Source: JABSSA01 sp039984715 (GTDB lineage: Bacteria; Pseudomonadota; Alphaproteobacteria; Rhodobacterales; Rhodobacteraceae). From it: a stretch of 64,000 nt of DNA. Made by a program: the position numbers and the translations under genes. This document shows positions 1-8,301 of this stretch, piece after piece; the stretch's first letter is position 1; each line of letters starts with the position of its first letter. The stretch spans positions 62,001 through 126,000 of the forward strand of contig JBDWUA010000012.1 of the NCBI GenBank assembly GCA_039984715.1, in the 5' to 3' direction. Under the pieces are notes generated by a model, which worked only from the letters and a program-made list of their open reading frames with translations, searched no databases and had not been told where the DNA came from.

Positions 1-218
1 TTCGCTTTGGACATCTCAGCAACTTTTGCGAGCGTATCTTTTGTCCACTTTGTAGAAATCTCAGTCGATTTCTCTGCTGCACCCAATGCAACGGCTGTCA
101 GCTTTTCGTTCAGCGAAGCAGTTGTTTTAAATGCGTCTTGCATTGCCGCTGTATCAACAGGGAATGCGCCCATCATCTCGTTGAAGATCGATGTCATGTC
201 TTGTGTTTTAGCGGTCAT
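1..218 (-). CDS. phaP: Phasin family protein, partial (3' end outside window)
   Basis: N-terminal 72 residues of a small, amphipathic, Ala/Lys/Thr-rich protein starting MTAKTQDMTSIFNEMMGAFP; the rest lies beyond the left edge. The composition (short helices with alternating hydrophobic and charged residues, no signal peptide) and the position directly downstream of PHA synthase on the same strand identify a phasin, which coats polyhydroxyalkanoate granules and limits their size. The start ATG is at 216-218. In Rhodobacterales and Paracoccus the usual order is phaC-phaP-phaR, so the repressor gene phaR probably lies just outside the window. Its promoter region carries two CTGC-N3-GCAG sites. 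Confidence 0.85.
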   Translation of the reverse strand, partial: MTAKTQDMTSIFNEMMGAFPVDTAAMQDAFKTTASLNEKLTAVALGAAEKSTEISTKWTKDTLAKVAEMSKA

Positions 219-284
219 AGTAAAATTCCTTTAGGTCCCTCGCGGGCCTGTCCCGCGTTCTCTGCACAAAAAGGAAGGTATGCG

Positions 285-323
285 CTGCATCGCAGCATTT
301 CAAGTTTTTTTTCTGCAATGCAG
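285..323 (-). promoter_or_regulatory. Two PhaR-type operators upstream of the phasin gene
   Basis: Two exact CTGC-N3-GCAG elements: 285-295 (CTGCATCGCAG) and 313-323 (CTGCAATGCAG), centres 28 bp apart, within the 128-bp phaC-phaP gap. PhaR of Paracoccus denitrificans is known to bind TGC-rich sequences of this type upstream of phaP and phaR and to be released by PHA granules. Spacing near 2.7 helical turns would allow two dimers on nearly the same face. Binding itself is inferred from the motif. Confidence 0.7.
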
Positions 324-346
324 CATTTTTTTATTTTCGTTTATTT

Positions 347-2152
347 TCAACGCACTGCTGGGATTTTAACATAGGTTCCCGGTGCATCACACAAAATATC
401 CAAATCAGAATCACCCGGAATACGTGCGTTAATTTGTTTTCCAGACCGTTTCTTTAGCCAATTTTCCCAACGCGGCCACCACGATCCTTCTTGGAAATCG
501 GCCCCTTCGAACCAATCATCCACATCCAGCGCCAGATTATCGTTCACATAATGACCATACTTGTTCTTTGAAGGCGGGTTGACGATGCCTGCTATGTGGC
601 CTGATTGCGAAACCACAAAGGTCTTGTCCTTAGACCCCATCTTCTGGACACCGTTATAACAGTCTTTCCACGCCGCAATGTGATCGGTTTCGCAGGTGAT
701 TGCCATCAAGGGCACATCAACCTCTGCCAGCTTCAGCGTGTACCCCATCAGGTCAAACCCATCTGTCGCGAACGCATCATTCTGGCAGAGCCCACGCAAA
801 TATTCGACAGCCATCTTGGCCGGAAGGTTCGCGCCGTCCCCGTTCCAAAACAGCAAATCAAACGCAGGCGGAGTTTCCCCCATCATATAACTGCGGATCG
901 CAGGCCTATAGATAAGGTCGTTAGCACGCAGGAACGAAAACGTGCGGGCCATGACCAGTGACGGCAACACGCCTTTATCAGCGCATTCCAATTCAATGCC
1001 GTCGACAAAATCGTCCTGCAGGAACGGAGTGAACTCCCCTTGGTTAGAAAATTGGGTCAATGCCGTGAAGAAAGTGGCAGACTTGATCGATTTGTCGCCG
1101 CGCTGTTTCAACAAAGAAAGTGTCAGCGCCAATGTTGTGCCCGCTATACAATAGCCAACTGCATTCACCTTTGCCTGGCCCGTGATCGTTTTCACCACGT
1201 CCAAGGCTTTGATGTACCCTTCGTCAATATACTCGGCCATTCCAACATCCGCGTATTCCGCGTCCGGATTGATCCAGCTGACGACAAACATGGTATAGCC
1301 TTGATCAACGACCCATTTCACAAAGCTGTTTTGTTCTTTGAGGTCCAAAATATAAAACTTGTTGATCCACGGCGGGAACAAGACAATTGGAGTTTGATGC
1401 ACTTTTTCTGTCGTGGGCGAATATTGGATCAGTTCCAACATGCGATTGCGGAAGATCACTTTGCCTTCTGTTGTCGCAACGTTCTCACCCAGCTTGAATG
1501 CTGTTTCATCTGCCAGACGCACGACAAGTTCGCCATTATTGGCTTCCAGATCGCTAATCAGGTTTTCCAAGCCTTGGATAAGACTTGCGCCTTCTGTTTC
1601 GACAGCCTTTTCCAATGCGTCTGGATTGGTGGCCAGAAAATTCGTCGGAGACATCATATCGACGATTTGCTGGCTGAAATATTTCAGACGGCGTTTTTCC
1701 ATCGCGTCCAGATCGCTGACGTCTTCGACCGCTTGTTGTACCGCGTCGGCATTGATCAAATATTGCTGTTTAATAAAGTTGAAATAGGGGTGCGAATCCC
1801 ACAGCGGGTTGGAAAACCGACGATCCTTTGGGCCGGGATCAGTGGGCGCTTGCAGTTTGCCCTGCGCCAAGGCGGATTGAGCTTCGACAAAATGTGTGAC
1901 GGATTTGGACCAGAACTGTAGCTGATGTTCCAGAACCTTTCCCGGATCGCGCATTGCTTCGTTCCAATAAGCCGTCACAGCCTTTGAATACAGTTCCTGA
2001 TTCGGACCATCTAAGGCTGAGTTATGTGTGCTGCGGTGCGACAAAACTTGCGTGAGCCGTTCAGATAACTGCTCAACTTTCTTTAAGTTTTCTGTCAAGT
2101 TGTCGAGGTTTGGCTGCACATTGCTACTATCTTTTGTGTCTCGTGTTGTCAT
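347..2152 (-). CDS. phaC: Class I poly(3-hydroxyalkanoate) synthase
   Basis: Polymerises hydroxyacyl-CoA into PHA on the granule surface. The 601-residue length fits class I synthases. The variable N-terminal domain (about 1-240) is followed by an alpha/beta-hydrolase core with the lipase-like box GYCIAG, giving nucleophile Cys335, then Asp490 (CETDHIAAW) and His519 (SQSGHIAG) as the rest of the triad; the Trp-rich tail (SWWPRWENWL) is also typical. Start ATG at 2150-2152. Divergent from phaZ with 150 bp between starts, and followed on the same strand by the phasin gene. Nothing appears missing. Confidence 0.97.
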   Translation of the reverse strand: MTTRDTKDSSNVQPNLDNLTENLKKVEQLSERLTQVLSHRSTHNSALDGPNQELYSKAVTAYWNEAMRDPGKVLEHQLQFWSKSVTHFVEAQSALAQGKLQAPTDPGPKDRRFSNPLWDSHPYFNFIKQQYLINADAVQQAVEDVSDLDAMEKRRLKYFSQQIVDMMSPTNFLATNPDALEKAVETEGASLIQGLENLISDLEANNGELVVRLADETAFKLGENVATTEGKVIFRNRMLELIQYSPTTEKVHQTPIVLFPPWINKFYILDLKEQNSFVKWVVDQGYTMFVVSWINPDAEYADVGMAEYIDEGYIKALDVVKTITGQAKVNAVGYCIAGTTLALTLSLLKQRGDKSIKSATFFTALTQFSNQGEFTPFLQDDFVDGIELECADKGVLPSLVMARTFSFLRANDLIYRPAIRSYMMGETPPAFDLLFWNGDGANLPAKMAVEYLRGLCQNDAFATDGFDLMGYTLKLAEVDVPLMAITCETDHIAAWKDCYNGVQKMGSKDKTFVVSQSGHIAGIVNPPSKNKYGHYVNDNLALDVDDWFEGADFQEGSWWPRWENWLKKRSGKQINARIPGDSDLDILCDAPGTYVKIPAVR

Positions 2153-2193
2153 GCGTGCATTCCACCCGTATCTTCGCAGTCGCAGAAAATGTG

Positions 2194-2209
2194 TGCGTCG
2201 AGAGACGCA
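2194..2209. repeat. Perfect inverted repeat in the phaC-phaZ divergent promoter region
   Basis: TGCGTC-GAGA-GACGCA, 6-bp arms and a 4-base loop, lies between the divergent starts of phaC (2152) and phaZ (2303). Position and symmetry suit a shared operator, or a small hairpin in the phaZ leader. It does not match CTGC-N3-GCAG, so it is not assigned to PhaR. Confidence 0.35.
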
Positions 2210-2302
2210 GTTAACTATGTATACCTAATGTCGCCGTGTGCAGGGAGCAAAGCGACAAACCGTCCGAAGCAATTCGGTGGCCTGCAAAGAAGGAGTGCGA
2301 CA

Positions 2303-3571
2303 ATGCGTTACATGATGAACTACGATCTCATGGATACGATACGAAACACCAACCAATGGATGGGCGCATCCGCCGCCGCAATCGGGTCATACCCGGCTTT
2401 TGCGCTGTGGCCGAACCCGACATTGTCTTGGATGCGGGCATGGGGCGAAGTCACAGAGCGTACATTTCAGCGAATGGTTGTGAAACCCGATTGGGGCATT
2501 CCATCGTTCACGTGCGAAGACGGAAAAGATCACGTCGTGAATGTTGAAACTGTCGTTGCTGGTGCTTTTGGCGACCTCATTCATTTCAATGTCTCTGGCC
2601 GCAAGAAAAAGGCTCGCAAGGTTTTGTTGGTTGCCCCGATGTCTGGCCACTATGCAACGCTGTTGCGCTCGACGGTTATGTCACTTTTGCCAGATACGGA
2701 ACTTTATGTGACCGACTGGCACAACGCCCGCGACATTCCAGTGTCTGCTGGGAACTTTGATATCGAAGATTACACGCTTTATCTGGTTGATTACATGCGC
2801 CACTTGGGCCCAGACACGCATGTTATCGCAGTGTGTCAGCCCGCACCTTTGACCTTGGCCGCAACGGCCTACCTTGCTGAAGAAGACCCGAAAGCTCAGC
2901 CTTTGTCCCTAACTTTGATTGGTGGGCCGATTGATCCGGATGCTGCGGCGACGGATGTGACTGATTTTGGCCGACGTGTTACCATGGGCCAATTGGAAGA
3001 ACTGATGATCCAGCGCGTAGGGTTCAAATATCCCGGTGTTGGGCGCCGTGTTTATCCCGGCCTGTTACAGCTTGCGTCGTTTGTTTCTATGAACGGTGAA
3101 AAACACGGGACCGCGTTTGCCGATCAAATCGCACGAGTTGCCCGTGGCGAAGGATCAGATCACGACAAACACAACAAGTTCTATGACGAATATCTGGCCG
3201 TCATGGATATGACTGCGGAATTCTATTTGTCGACGGTCGAACGCATTTTCAAAGGGCGTGAAATCGCGCGCAATGAATTTACAGTGCATGGCAAACCCGT
3301 TGATCTTGGCAAGATCACCACCGTCGCCGTTAAAACGGTGGAAGGGGCGAATGACGATATTTCAGCGCCCGGCCAATGCATTGCTGCGCTTGACCTGTGC
3401 ACTGGCTTGTCTGACGACAAAAAAGCCAGCCATGTCGAACCAGAGGCTGGGCATTACGGTATCTTTGCCGGGAAAAGCTGGCGCAATAATATTCGCCCGC
3501 TTGTATTGGAATTCATTGATGCGAATTCTGGTATCAAGCAACCCGTCGCCAATCGGAATTCGGCGGCCTAA
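2303..3571 (+). CDS. phaZ: Intracellular PHA depolymerase
   Basis: Mobilises stored polyhydroxyalkanoate by hydrolysing it to hydroxyacid oligomers. From ATG 2303 the protein is 422 residues starting MRYMMNYDLMD; an AGGAG at 2291-2295 sits 7 bases upstream, so this start is preferred over an in-frame codon at 2189. The core is an alpha/beta-hydrolase with a Cys nucleophile in IAVCQPAPL (Cys178), as in cytoplasmic PhaZ depolymerases of the Cupriavidus/Paracoccus type, and a C-terminal His in EAGHYGIFAG. No signal peptide, consistent with an intracellular enzyme. It is divergent from phaC, giving synthesis and breakdown genes one regulatory region. Confidence 0.94.
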   Translation: MRYMMNYDLMDTIRNTNQWMGASAAAIGSYPAFALWPNPTLSWMRAWGEVTERTFQRMVVKPDWGIPSFTCEDGKDHVVNVETVVAGAFGDLIHFNVSGRKKKARKVLLVAPMSGHYATLLRSTVMSLLPDTELYVTDWHNARDIPVSAGNFDIEDYTLYLVDYMRHLGPDTHVIAVCQPAPLTLAATAYLAEEDPKAQPLSLTLIGGPIDPDAAATDVTDFGRRVTMGQLEELMIQRVGFKYPGVGRRVYPGLLQLASFVSMNGEKHGTAFADQIARVARGEGSDHDKHNKFYDEYLAVMDMTAEFYLSTVERIFKGREIARNEFTVHGKPVDLGKITTVAVKTVEGANDDISAPGQCIAALDLCTGLSDDKKASHVEPEAGHYGIFAGKSWRNNIRPLVLEFIDANSGIKQPVANRNSAA

Positions 3572-3593
3572 TCAACGTCGAGACAAACGTTTT

Positions 3594-3612
3594 CCGGGCG
3601 TGCACCGCCCGG
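3594..3612. terminator. GC-rich hairpin between convergent phaZ and hydrolase genes
   Basis: Perfect 7-bp stem CCGGGCG / CGCCCGG around TGCAC, in the 42-base gap between the convergent phaZ stop (3571) and the hydrolase stop (3614). Location and symmetry favour a shared bidirectional terminator, but no U-tract follows on either strand. Confidence 0.5.
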
Positions 3613-3613
3613 A

Positions 3614-4324
3614 TTATCGCAATGTCAGGGGCTGTTTCATCCATTCGCGCAACAGCTCTGTCGTTTCTTGCGGCTGTTCAAGCGTTGGTAAATGGCCAGA
3701 ATCCTTAAGCACACGCAGCCGTGCATATGGGATAAGTTCGGCCATGAATTCGTGCCGCTTCACTGGTGTGACGGCATCGTGCACACCGCATATGACGGTT
3801 GTTGGCACGCGGCACTGCCGCAATGTCGCCTGTTGATCGCGTCTGCGTTGCAACGCACGAGACTGACGGACATAGACATCCGGGCCCAACACATCCGCCA
3901 TATCCAAAACCATGTTCAGAATTTCGTTGCGGAATGGTCCAGGTGCGAGGTGATCTGGCTTTAGTTCCTCTTCCATGACCTGACGCAACCGCCCTGCTTT
4001 GGCTTTGACAATCTGAGGTTCGCGCGCCGCCGCAATCTGGGGTGTTTCCGCCAGCGGGCTTGTGTGCATCAATGCAATCCGCGCAACGCGATCCGGCGCG
4101 CGCCGCAAGATTTCCATCGCGACAACGCCGCCCATGCTAAGCCCAGCCAACGCAAATCGTTTAGGAAGACAATCCAGCAACCCACTGGCAATTTCTTCTA
4201 CGCGTTCACCCAAGGTAACGGGCGCGACCATTACCGGCATTTCTGACGATAATTCAGCGATTTGTGGCCCGAACAGACGTGCATCGCACATCATGCCGGG
4301 AAGGAATACAACGGGTTCAGCCAT
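3614..4324 (-). CDS. Alpha/beta-fold hydrolase
   Basis: A 236-residue cytoplasmic hydrolase of the AB_hydrolase_1 type. Visible features are an oxyanion segment near the start (VFLPGMMCDARLF), the nucleophile elbow GLSMGG with Ser63, an acid residue in CGVHDAVTP and the final His in DSGHLPTLEQP. This set supports an active esterase or lipase-like enzyme, but the substrate cannot be read from the sequence. It is convergent with phaZ. A link to PHA or fatty-acid metabolism is possible from position only. Confidence 0.85.
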   Translation of the reverse strand: MAEPVVFLPGMMCDARLFGPQIAELSSEMPVMVAPVTLGERVEEIASGLLDCLPKRFALAGLSMGGVVAMEILRRAPDRVARIALMHTSPLAETPQIAAAREPQIVKAKAGRLRQVMEEELKPDHLAPGPFRNEILNMVLDMADVLGPDVYVRQSRALQRRRDQQATLRQCRVPTTVICGVHDAVTPVKRHEFMAELIPYARLRVLKDSGHLPTLEQPQETTELLREWMKQPLTLR

Positions 4325-4429
4325 CTTAGGCCTTCGCCCTGACGTGCTTGTTTTTCATTGGTTCGCCTGCCTGCTCTCGCCCAATTTTCAAAGATATGAC
4401 GTGTCAAACCGTCTGCGGCAACAGGATTT

Positions 4430-5452
4430 TCATTCTTTCACTTCGTCCCAAAACAAAGACAAATGCCGATTTACGATTTCCCGATAACGATCCGTTTCCT
4501 TCAAAGCACGCAGCCCAGCATTAAACCGATACAAGTGCGACGTACCGCGCCAATGCGTCTTTGAAATTACGACATGCAGCCCTTGGATGGACAATGGGCG
4601 ATCAATCGGAACAATGGTGCCTTGCAGATCCATCGCATGTAACTTCTGCGCTCCCAAAAACTCGTTTACAGCGACCGCGTCCACGTCGCCCCCTGCCAAC
4701 AATTCAAAGCAGGCCTCCGCAGTTTCGGGTTGTATCAAAGTGATCTTTCCTTGCGACACCCATTCGCGCCCAATTCGGTCCAGATCATGTGTGAAATAAC
4801 CATTTGGACGGCAAATCTTGTGGCCAACAAGGTCGCGATCTTGTTCAAATTGTATCGGGTCATCAGCCCGAACGAACAACAAAATTGCCAAATCAATCAA
4901 TGCGTCTGAGAAATGAAAACGAACACATAGTTCCTGTTCTGGATTTTGTTCGCAATCCGGACGGACCCATGGAAACCCCATGTCAAAGTCCTTGGAATCG
5001 ACCAAAGGAAACAGATGCCGAGACCAATCATCGTCCCATATTAAAGCATGGGAAACCGGCGATGGTGACTGCTCAAATGCTGCATTCACAACCTCGCTTA
5101 ACATGCCTTGTCCCGGCCATTTTTTGTCTGTGAAAGGCGCGTTATTTGATCCTGTAAGCAGGCGAATTTCGGCAACTTCCCGCTTGGGTGGCGCAACGCT
5201 TGATCCTTGAGTGATGCGTTCAGGACACGGAATTTTCAATGTCGCACCAACCGTCAAGCCCGTGGATCGCCCGATCTGAAGGTTAGGATTGGCATCGATA
5301 AGCTGCGGCCAGTCAGACGCATCACCCAATTTCAGTTCCGCAATCGCTCTTAATGTATCACCTTGGGACACGATATGGGGCGCACTGCACGCCAACGCGC
5401 CAGTAACCGTGATCAACACGGCAAAAACGGTCGAGATTGTGATCCGCAACAT
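4430..5452 (-). CDS. LysM domain fused to a family-3 solute-binding domain (copy 2)
   Basis: A 340-residue secreted protein. A signal peptide (MLRITISTVFAVLITVTGALA) is followed by a LysM module (about 25-72: VSQGDTLRAIAELKLG ... VGATLKIPC) and then a periplasmic amino-acid-binding-type domain (about 85-340) with the segment YAPFTDK-like NNAPFTDKKWPGQG. LysM binds peptidoglycan glycan; the second domain usually delivers solutes to an ABC importer. No permease or ATPase gene is adjacent. Start ATG at 5450-5452 (AGGCGGA upstream) is preferred over 5485, which would overlap the upstream paralogue. It is tandem with the next gene, 17 bases apart, and shows the same architecture. Confidence 0.85.
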   Translation of the reverse strand: MLRITISTVFAVLITVTGALACSAPHIVSQGDTLRAIAELKLGDASDWPQLIDANPNLQIGRSTGLTVGATLKIPCPERITQGSSVAPPKREVAEIRLLTGSNNAPFTDKKWPGQGMLSEVVNAAFEQSPSPVSHALIWDDDWSRHLFPLVDSKDFDMGFPWVRPDCEQNPEQELCVRFHFSDALIDLAILLFVRADDPIQFEQDRDLVGHKICRPNGYFTHDLDRIGREWVSQGKITLIQPETAEACFELLAGGDVDAVAVNEFLGAQKLHAMDLQGTIVPIDRPLSIQGLHVVISKTHWRGTSHLYRFNAGLRALKETDRYREIVNRHLSLFWDEVKE

Positions 5453-5469
5453 ACCAAATCCGCCTTTTC

Positions 5470-6573
5470 TTAGAATGCTGACCAAATGCGGGTCATGTGG
5501 CGATCAACGATGTTTTGGTATTCTCCGTTGTCTTTGACGGTTTGCAGCCCCGCATTCACCATTTCCAGCAATGCGTCCGCGTCTGGATGATCTTTGTGCA
5601 CCAGCACATGCAAGCCTTCGATGGACAATGGGCGACTTTGCAAGACGTCGACACGCCCATCCAAATTTAGGGATCGGATCGCGGTGCGGCCAGTAAATTC
5701 ATTGATCGCGACGGCGTCTACTTTGCCTTCGGTCAACAGCGCGAAACAATCGCTTACGGTGGCGGGTTGTTCCAATTTAACAAGCCCATCCGAAAGCCAG
5801 CGACGGTCTGCCCGATCCAAGTCGTGGGTGAAGTATCCCGCTGGTCGGCATAATGTGCGCCCATGCATATCTGCGTCAGTGGTAAATGGGATCGGGCGCG
5901 ACGTATCCACAAACAACAAAATCAGCATCTCGAACATAGGGTCCGAAAAATGAAAGTTTTCGCATCTAAATGCCGACGGATCGCTGGCACAATCCGGTTT
6001 GTACCAAGGGAACGCCATATCCATCATCGTTGTGGTCATCAGCGGATCAAGATGTGACCCCCAATCCTGTATCCAATGTACACGATAAGATTTGGCCGCA
6101 ACGCCAGTTCGCATGGCGCTGTGTACGACTTCTGTGATCAGCCCCTCGCCCGGCAAAGATTGGTCGGTAAAGGGCGCGTAATCACCCGCCGTTACAATGT
6201 TAATGTTCGCCTCAAACACGCTGTCCAGCGCGCGGCCCTGTGCCCGGGTCACAAGTTCGGATGGTTCGGATTGCGCAATCTCTACTGGCGTTCCATCCGT
6301 CAATCCTGCCGGATGCCCGCCAATGCAACTCAGATCAAGCCGCTGTCCAACATGAATTGAATCGGGATCTTCGCCTAGGGCATCCAGATTTCGTGTATAG
6401 ATCAACGTCCATTTGCCAGCGTCCTTGTACAGACGGTCGGCAATCAAACTAAGCGACTCTCCGCGTTTGACAAAATACGCGCCGCCACATGTTTCTGCGA
6501 ATATTGGTCCTGCAAAAAATGACCCTGCTAAAATGAAAAAAACCAGCGTTGCCGCCGAATAGAATCGTTTCAT
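5470..6573 (-). CDS. LysM domain fused to a family-3 solute-binding domain (copy 1)
   Basis: A 367-residue exported paralogue of the downstream gene. A signal peptide (MKRFYSAATLVFFILAGSFF...) leads into LysM (about 25-75: VKRGESLSLIADRLYKD ... VGQRLDLSC), then a solute-binding domain from about 105 (ITAGDYAPFTDQSLPGEG-like start). Both copies share matching phrases such as AFPW..PDC, NFHFSDPMF, CRPAGYFTHDLDR and AVAINEF, so they arose by duplication. Start ATG at 6571-6573 with GGGGGAGAGA just upstream. Without a transporter nearby, a wall-anchored ligand sensor or scavenger is one reading; this is inference. Confidence 0.85.
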   Translation of the reverse strand: MKRFYSAATLVFFILAGSFFAGPIFAETCGGAYFVKRGESLSLIADRLYKDAGKWTLIYTRNLDALGEDPDSIHVGQRLDLSCIGGHPAGLTDGTPVEIAQSEPSELVTRAQGRALDSVFEANINIVTAGDYAPFTDQSLPGEGLITEVVHSAMRTGVAAKSYRVHWIQDWGSHLDPLMTTTMMDMAFPWYKPDCASDPSAFRCENFHFSDPMFEMLILLFVDTSRPIPFTTDADMHGRTLCRPAGYFTHDLDRADRRWLSDGLVKLEQPATVSDCFALLTEGKVDAVAINEFTGRTAIRSLNLDGRVDVLQSRPLSIEGLHVLVHKDHPDADALLEMVNAGLQTVKDNGEYQNIVDRHMTRIWSAF

Positions 6574-6679
6574 TCTCTCCCCCACGAAGTGTCGGCGGAA
6601 TTTCCCTATCTGGTGGGTGGCCGTCAATCCAATTCCACATATTGTGGTGAGTTTTGAAGAGATTACCCGTCATGCGGGA

Positions 6680-7321
6680 TTAAATCGTCGGGAAATTGAT
6701 CCCACGAAAGGCTGGGAAGTCCGCATAGCGTTTTTGGCGTGCTTCAACGTCTTCTCCGGGCGGCTGACCGGCGCGCAACAACATCCCACGCGGCGCAACA
6801 TAACTGGAAATCGTGCGGAGCGGATTTGGGCGCCAATCCAGATTAAAAGCGCAGAGTTTTGGAAAGAACCAAAGCCCGGAATATGGCAGGTGGTCATGAA
6901 TCCACCACGCAAGGTCCCGCCAATCACGCCCCTGTTCGAATTGATCTGCGAACCAAGGTATTACAATAGAAGCACCAGCAATTGCCTTGTCCCCCCTGCC
7001 CCAATCCCAGATGTGGCATTCCAACGGATTATCGTTGCGGGCGCAATTCAGTTTGTTTTCGTTCCCATAAGCATTGAGCGTCGCAGACCGGTATCCGGAT
7101 CGCACAGCAACACGCCCAAAGGTCTCTTCGAGGGGATCAAGAAGCTGAGTACAAAATGCTGTGCCGTTTTCGATCACAAGGTTCGGGTCGTCAGGCAGGT
7201 TTTGGATACCATGAAAATTGCTGATCTCGGAATAAAGAAAATCGCGCATATAGAAATACTTGGACAGGCGAACACGCCCGAATGTCTCAAGGCTCCACAT
7301 GCTGCGAGGTGTTTGTCTCAT
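6680..7321 (-). CDS. Peptidase M15-like domain protein
   Basis: 213 residues from ATG 7321, whose ATGA overlaps the stop of the upstream hydrolase (translational coupling). The central part resembles D,D-carboxypeptidase-like M15 domains: a helical lead-in ending in LEPLEETFGRV-like sequence, then VRSGYRSATLN, then ECHIWDWGRGD and a C-terminal IHDHLPYSGLWFFP. The usual S-x-H-x-x-G-x-A-x-D zinc motif is only partly matched (C-H-I-W-D), so catalytic competence is uncertain. No signal peptide is visible. Possible role in cell-wall peptide cleavage, in keeping with the LysM proteins downstream; this is inference. Confidence 0.55.
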   Translation of the reverse strand: MRQTPRSMWSLETFGRVRLSKYFYMRDFLYSEISNFHGIQNLPDDPNLVIENGTAFCTQLLDPLEETFGRVAVRSGYRSATLNAYGNENKLNCARNDNPLECHIWDWGRGDKAIAGASIVIPWFADQFEQGRDWRDLAWWIHDHLPYSGLWFFPKLCAFNLDWRPNPLRTISSYVAPRGMLLRAGQPPGEDVEARQKRYADFPAFRGINFPTI

Positions 7322-8289
7322 TGCAGGGACCGGGCCCATTGCAAAATGTCTTTGGTGGTCGCGTCCGTTTGGCTTGGCGAAACGATTGCACCTGTGATGA
7401 CATGCGCCAACGGATCATCTGTGGGATCAAGTTCGGGGATAATGACTTGAGTGTCGCCGCCCCAAGCCGCCGCGACTTTCGCCGTGATGTCAGACCGCAC
7501 GACACGATCCTGATCAGAATACCAAAACAAGGCGGGCACCGATGTCTGGCTGTGATCCAATGCCACGACCTTTTTGATCAACGCCGCCATCGGCATCAAC
7601 GCAACGCTTGGGTATTCGGTGGTCCAATAAACGCCGTGTGCTTTATTGCGCGGTTCAAAACTGCGCCGTTCCCCGGCTATTTTGGGCAACCACCAACGTG
7701 CTGCGGGCCATGTGATCAAAGACGCCGCCGGGGTATTGATCCCAAAATTCGGCGCTACGAACACAACGCCTGCCACGTCTTGCATCATGGCAGTGTCCTG
7801 TGCCGCGGCGGTCACAAGCGTACCACCTGTTGAGGTCGAGATGACCAAAACCCGGCGTCCCGCAACCCGTGCGGCATTCAACCCTTCGGCAACATCTGTC
7901 ATCCAAGCGCGCACTGATCCTTCTGCCAATGCGTCATCAGACCGCCCGTGACCGCGCAATCGTGTGTAAATCAGGTTAGCGCCAAGCGCGTCGGCAACCT
8001 GATCCGGTACAGGGCGAATTTCTTCGGAAGACGCGGAAAACCCGTGTACATACAAAACAGCCCAATCGGTTTCTGCATTGGGCTGGTCGGCCCAAACCAC
8101 GCGCTTTTCAACGCCGGGTTTGATATCGTCAAATTCCGCCTCGCGCGCAGCAAAATAGGCATCCAGATTGCCCGAAATTCCACTAGTATCAACGGACGGC
8201 GTCAGGGTCGCGTCTTCGTACGGGCCAAAGACCCACATCAGCCCGATCAAACCGGCCAAAACAATCGCAATATGTCTGACACGTCGCAT
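7318..8289 (-). CDS. Membrane-anchored alpha/beta hydrolase
   Basis: 323 residues. The N-terminal stretch (VRHIAIVLAGLIGLMWVFG) is a signal anchor, so the enzyme should face the periplasm. The hydrolase core has an HG oxyanion motif (VLYVHGFSASS), RGHGRSDD as in monoacylglycerol-lipase-like enzymes, and a nucleophile segment ISTSTGG in which the first Gly of G-x-S-x-G is Ser. An acid residue in SDQDRVV and a His in DPLAHVITG complete a plausible triad. First of a coupled pair with the M15-like gene, and 12 bases after the phosphatase gene in a continuous minus-strand run. Confidence 0.8.
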   Translation of the reverse strand: MRRVRHIAIVLAGLIGLMWVFGPYEDATLTPSVDTSGISGNLDAYFAAREAEFDDIKPGVEKRVVWADQPNAETDWAVLYVHGFSASSEEIRPVPDQVADALGANLIYTRLRGHGRSDDALAEGSVRAWMTDVAEGLNAARVAGRRVLVISTSTGGTLVTAAAQDTAMMQDVAGVVFVAPNFGINTPAASLITWPAARWWLPKIAGERRSFEPRNKAHGVYWTTEYPSVALMPMAALIKKVVALDHSQTSVPALFWYSDQDRVVRSDITAKVAAAWGGDTQVIIPELDPTDDPLAHVITGAIVSPSQTDATTKDILQWARSLQ

Positions 8290-8301
8290 GACAGCCCCCT
8301 T

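Noticed and set aside
1040..1921. 293-residue plus-strand open frame opposite phaC
   Set aside because: Fully antisense to a PHA synthase with intact catalytic motifs; composition is Cys/His/Phe-rich and no ribosome-binding site is seen.
6617..7450. 277-residue plus-strand open frame opposite the M15-like gene
   Set aside because: No start signal and it spans the ends of two genes on the other strand; the minus-strand proteins have recognisable motifs.
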